From positions 39,635,246 to 39,699,245 of the forward strand of contig JAVGWX010000006.1 in NCBI GenBank assembly GCA_036924085.1: DNA of 64,000 bases. Direction: 5' to 3'. Of the stretch, positions 61,741-64,000 are shown one piece after another (position 1 is the stretch's first letter; every line of letters starts with the position of its first letter). The notes beneath the pieces were generated by a model. It made no database searches, was not told the origin of the DNA, and worked only from the letters and a program-made list of their open reading frames with translations. This stretch comes from Ariolimax columbianus (Eukaryota > Mollusca > Gastropoda > Stylommatophora > Arionidae). The position numbers and the translations under genes are program-made.

Positions 61741-62275
61741 ATTGACTCTGAGGCTAACAACCAGCTATGCGTCGCTGACTCTGATGCAAACAGATAGCTA
61801 TGTGTCGCTGACCATGATGCAAACAGCCAGCTATGTATCACTGACTCTGGTGCAGCTAGCTAGCTATTTGTCGCTGACTCTGATGCAAACAGCTAGCTAT
61901 GTGTCGCTGACTCTGGTGCAGCTAGCTAGCTATGTGTCGCTGACTCTGATGCAAACAGATAGCTATGTGTCGCTGACTCTGGTGCAGCTAGCTAGCTATG
62001 TGTCGCTGACTCTGATGCAAACAGATAGATATGTGTCGCTGACTCTGATGCAAACAGATAGCTATGTGTCGCTGACTCTGGTGCAGCTAGCTAGCTATGT
62101 GTCGCTGACTTTGATGCAAACAGCTAGCTATGTGTCGCTGACTCTGGTGCAGCTAGCTAGCTATGTGTCGCTGACTCTGATGCAAACAGATAGCTATGTG
62201 TCGCTGACTCTGATGCAAACAGATAGCTATGTGTCGCTGACTCTGATGCAAACAGATAGATGTGTGTCGCTGTCA
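61736..62275. repeat. Minisatellite, 33-bp unit derived from family R
   Basis: About 16 units of CTCTGATGCAAACAGATAGC plus TATGTGTCGCTGA. Two variants (GATGCAAACAGATAG and GGTGCAGCTAGCTAG) partly alternate. The unit corresponds to the R segment 'ctgacgctagcagtcagctatgagtcgctga' and lies exactly where that segment is expected. The 206-codon frame is a repeat translation. Confidence 0.95.
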
Positions 62276-62439
62276 GTCGTCAGCTTATTCACAGCTACAT
62301 CTTCGGACGTTATACAGCACAACAGAACCATATTATTCTTGCCAATAAGAGATTAAGTGACAATATTCAAATTGGGACAGACCACTGCATACAGAAAAAT
62401 CATTTGTTCAACAGATTCAAAACTGGGCACATAAGCATG

Positions 62440-62630
62440 TGCCAATGTTGAGAGCACAAACAGACGGTGGGAAATCTTCTCTAGGTCTACCGGTTCCATG
62501 AGAGGAGCAAGGGGACAAAAACCTGAAAAGCCTTAGACGGGACCGCAACGTTTATAGGGGAAATAGACGCCATCATTTAGGAGCGAACGAAGAAGAAGAA
62601 GACGAACAAGAGGAGGAAGAAGACTGAAAC
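62440..62630 (+). pseudogene. LINE 3' end fragment, GAA-tailed
   Basis: The + strand reads a LKSLRRDRNVYRGN-like stretch and RRHHLGANEEEE, followed by 'gaagacgaacaagaggaggaagaagactg'. A similar 3' end ('agcgaacgacgaagaagc') occurs at 10677. 62631-63180 has no recognised feature. Confidence 0.55.
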
Positions 62631-63224
62631 CTATGAAACTCGTATATTTGTGCAGGGTGATCTCTGTGATATCGTGTTTTACATGATGAAGATGCTAGCC
62701 ACTTCGGCAATTCCTCTTTAGTTAACTTTTACGACATGCGCAGAGCGTTTCGTGTACCTTATTCTTCTACCCGCTTGGTCAATTAAAAGTCTTCTTCTCG
62801 CCTATTCAATTTGTCAAGTAATCCTCGCAAATATTAACAAATAGAAACACATAATGCCATAAAACGAATTATTGTATTCATTAGAATTAGTAAGCAGCGT
62901 ATGATTCCACTCATTGGCGCCGCAAAACCAGCTTAACCGTTTCTTGTGACTCGTACCTAGAAATGATCAATAAGGAGCGCTTCACGGCTGTACCAGCATC
63001 CCTTGCCCGTCTATTCGCAGCTCTCTTGTCTGGAACCCGTAAGACGGGATCGTTCTAGTTTCTGGAAGGAAGAATGTATGGAACACCGTATCCTCATTGT
63101 TCGTGGTTTAAAGAAAAAGATGTAGGGTTTGGATGCGGCGTGTATTGATAAACCAAGTCGTCTTTAGGAGTAATACATTCTCAACTACTACTACTACTTC
63201 TTCTCCTAGCCATCACATTACACA

Positions 63225-63670
63225 TGCTTCTACAACTTCCTCATCTCCTGGCTATCACATTACACATGCTTCTACAACTTCCTCATCTCCTGGCTATCAC
63301 ATGCTTCTACAACTTCCTCATCTCCTGGCTATCACATTACACATGCTTCTACAACTTCCTCATCTCCTGGCTATCACATGCTTCTACAACTTCCTCATCT
63401 CCTGGCTATCACATGCTTCTACAACTTCCTCATCTCCTGGCTATCACATTACACATGCTTCTACAACTTCCTCATCTCCTGGCTATCACATGCTTCTACA
63501 ACTTCCTCATCTCCTGGCTATCACATTACACATGCTTCTACAACTTCCTCATCTCCTGGCTATCACATTACACATGCTTCTACAACTTCCTCATCTCCTG
63601 GCTATCACATGCTTCTACAACTTCCTCATCTCCTGGCCATCACATTACACATGCTTCTACAACTTCCTCT
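63225..63670. repeat. Minisatellite with 42- and 35-bp units
   Basis: About 11-12 units of CATGCTTCTACAACTTCCTC plus ATCTCCTGGCTATCA, with or without the 7-bp insert CATTACA. The two unit lengths are mixed. (CTA)n lies at its left edge and poly-G at its right edge. All three + frames are open for 128-190 codons and are artefacts. Confidence 0.95.
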
Positions 63671-63671
63671 C

Positions 63672-63692
63672 GGGGGGGGGGGGGGGGGGGGG
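63672..63692. repeat. Poly-G run
   Basis: 21 consecutive G directly after the last minisatellite unit. Confidence 0.97.
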
Positions 63693-63944
63693 AAAGACTG
63701 TCTGATCAGCTTTCTGATTTTTGAAGAAGAAAAGAAACAGACAAAAACAATATCCCCTGTGTGATATATGAGCTTTAAATAGTGTCAATAACGTGTTTTA
63801 TTGGAATCCATGCTGTTGTTGTTCAAGATGATGATGATGATGCTGTTGCTGTTTTTGTTCTTCTTTTTCTTTCTCGAAATATACTGATGCTGAGTTTATC
63901 TTTCTTTGGCGATTGTTCTCGAGTAGTATGGCGGTTAACGAGGT

Positions 63945-64000
63945 TTTTCTGCCGAAGACATGTGTCGGACCGAAAGGTGCAAATATCGCAGTCAAGCTGT
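63945..64000 (-). repeat. Family R dispersed repeat, reverse, cut by window end
   Basis: 'gccgaagacatgtgtcggaccgaaaggtgcaaatatcgcagtcaagctgt' matches R in reverse and runs off the window. Confidence 0.7.

Noticed and set aside
61736..62356. 206-codon repeat protein
   Set aside because: 33-bp tandem array derived from family R; no conserved flanking domain.

Overview
This is eukaryotic nuclear DNA, almost certainly from an animal. The reasons are GT-AG introns, tRNA-derived SINEs, many decayed non-LTR (LINE) reverse-transcriptase and RNase H fragments, hAT-like DNA transposons, and very heavy micro- and minisatellite content. The LINE mix (CR1-like, Jockey-like, RTE/L1-like tails, RNase H-bearing tails) and the SINE styles remind me of lophotrochozoan, especially mollusc, genomes. 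That is an impression; nothing here fixes the species. There is no bacterial gene, operon, CRISPR array or rRNA.

Only one host gene is well supported. Two + strand exons at 50545-50656 and 56456-56755 have good splice sites and compatible phase. The first encodes the second half of an SH3 domain. The second encodes a Gln-rich then Ser/Pro-rich linker. Together they look most like a caskin-type ankyrin/SH3/SAM scaffold protein. The 5.8-kb intron between them is filled with transposon debris. Other exons must lie outside the window or escape recognition by eye.

The rest is layered mobile DNA. (1) Family M is a composite element. Its reverse strand (or + strand for the copies at 26212 and 51690) reads: a short 5' end, a VNTR of about 33-37-bp units centred on a CTGATCAG palindrome, a body of about 250 bp, and a (CAA)n 3' tail. 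Copies or parts lie at 298-1077, 15340-16508, 18530-18880, 26157-28380 (one copy inside another), 28929-29285 and 51690-52498. One copy has a perfect 12-bp target-site duplication (TSD). The architecture parallels primate SVA elements and is the best candidate here for an undescribed system. (2) Two non-autonomous hAT-like elements (3964-4713 and 29303-30338), each with 8-bp TSDs, carry the same internal LINE fragment. (3) A (GAA)n-tailed, RNase H-bearing LINE left 5'-truncated copies with 12-14-bp TSDs (10155-10359, 31652-31820, 52749-53502). (4) At least two tRNA-derived SINE families also show TSDs. (5) Family R is a dispersed repeat of about 300-550 bp, found about ten times and twice as an inverted pair.

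A second theme is local tandem amplification. Many arrays (28-57-bp units) are amplified pieces of the mobile element they sit in: a 39-bp unit from LINE coding sequence at 42445-42720, a 33-bp unit from family R at 61736-62275, a 16-bp unit inside a hAT element at 29350-29700, and others. Several periods are multiples of three, so they create long but meaningless open frames on both strands.

Nearly all open reading frames in the window are therefore repeat translations or antisense shadows. Coordinates of decayed elements are approximate, usually to 10-40 bp, except where TSDs define the ends.
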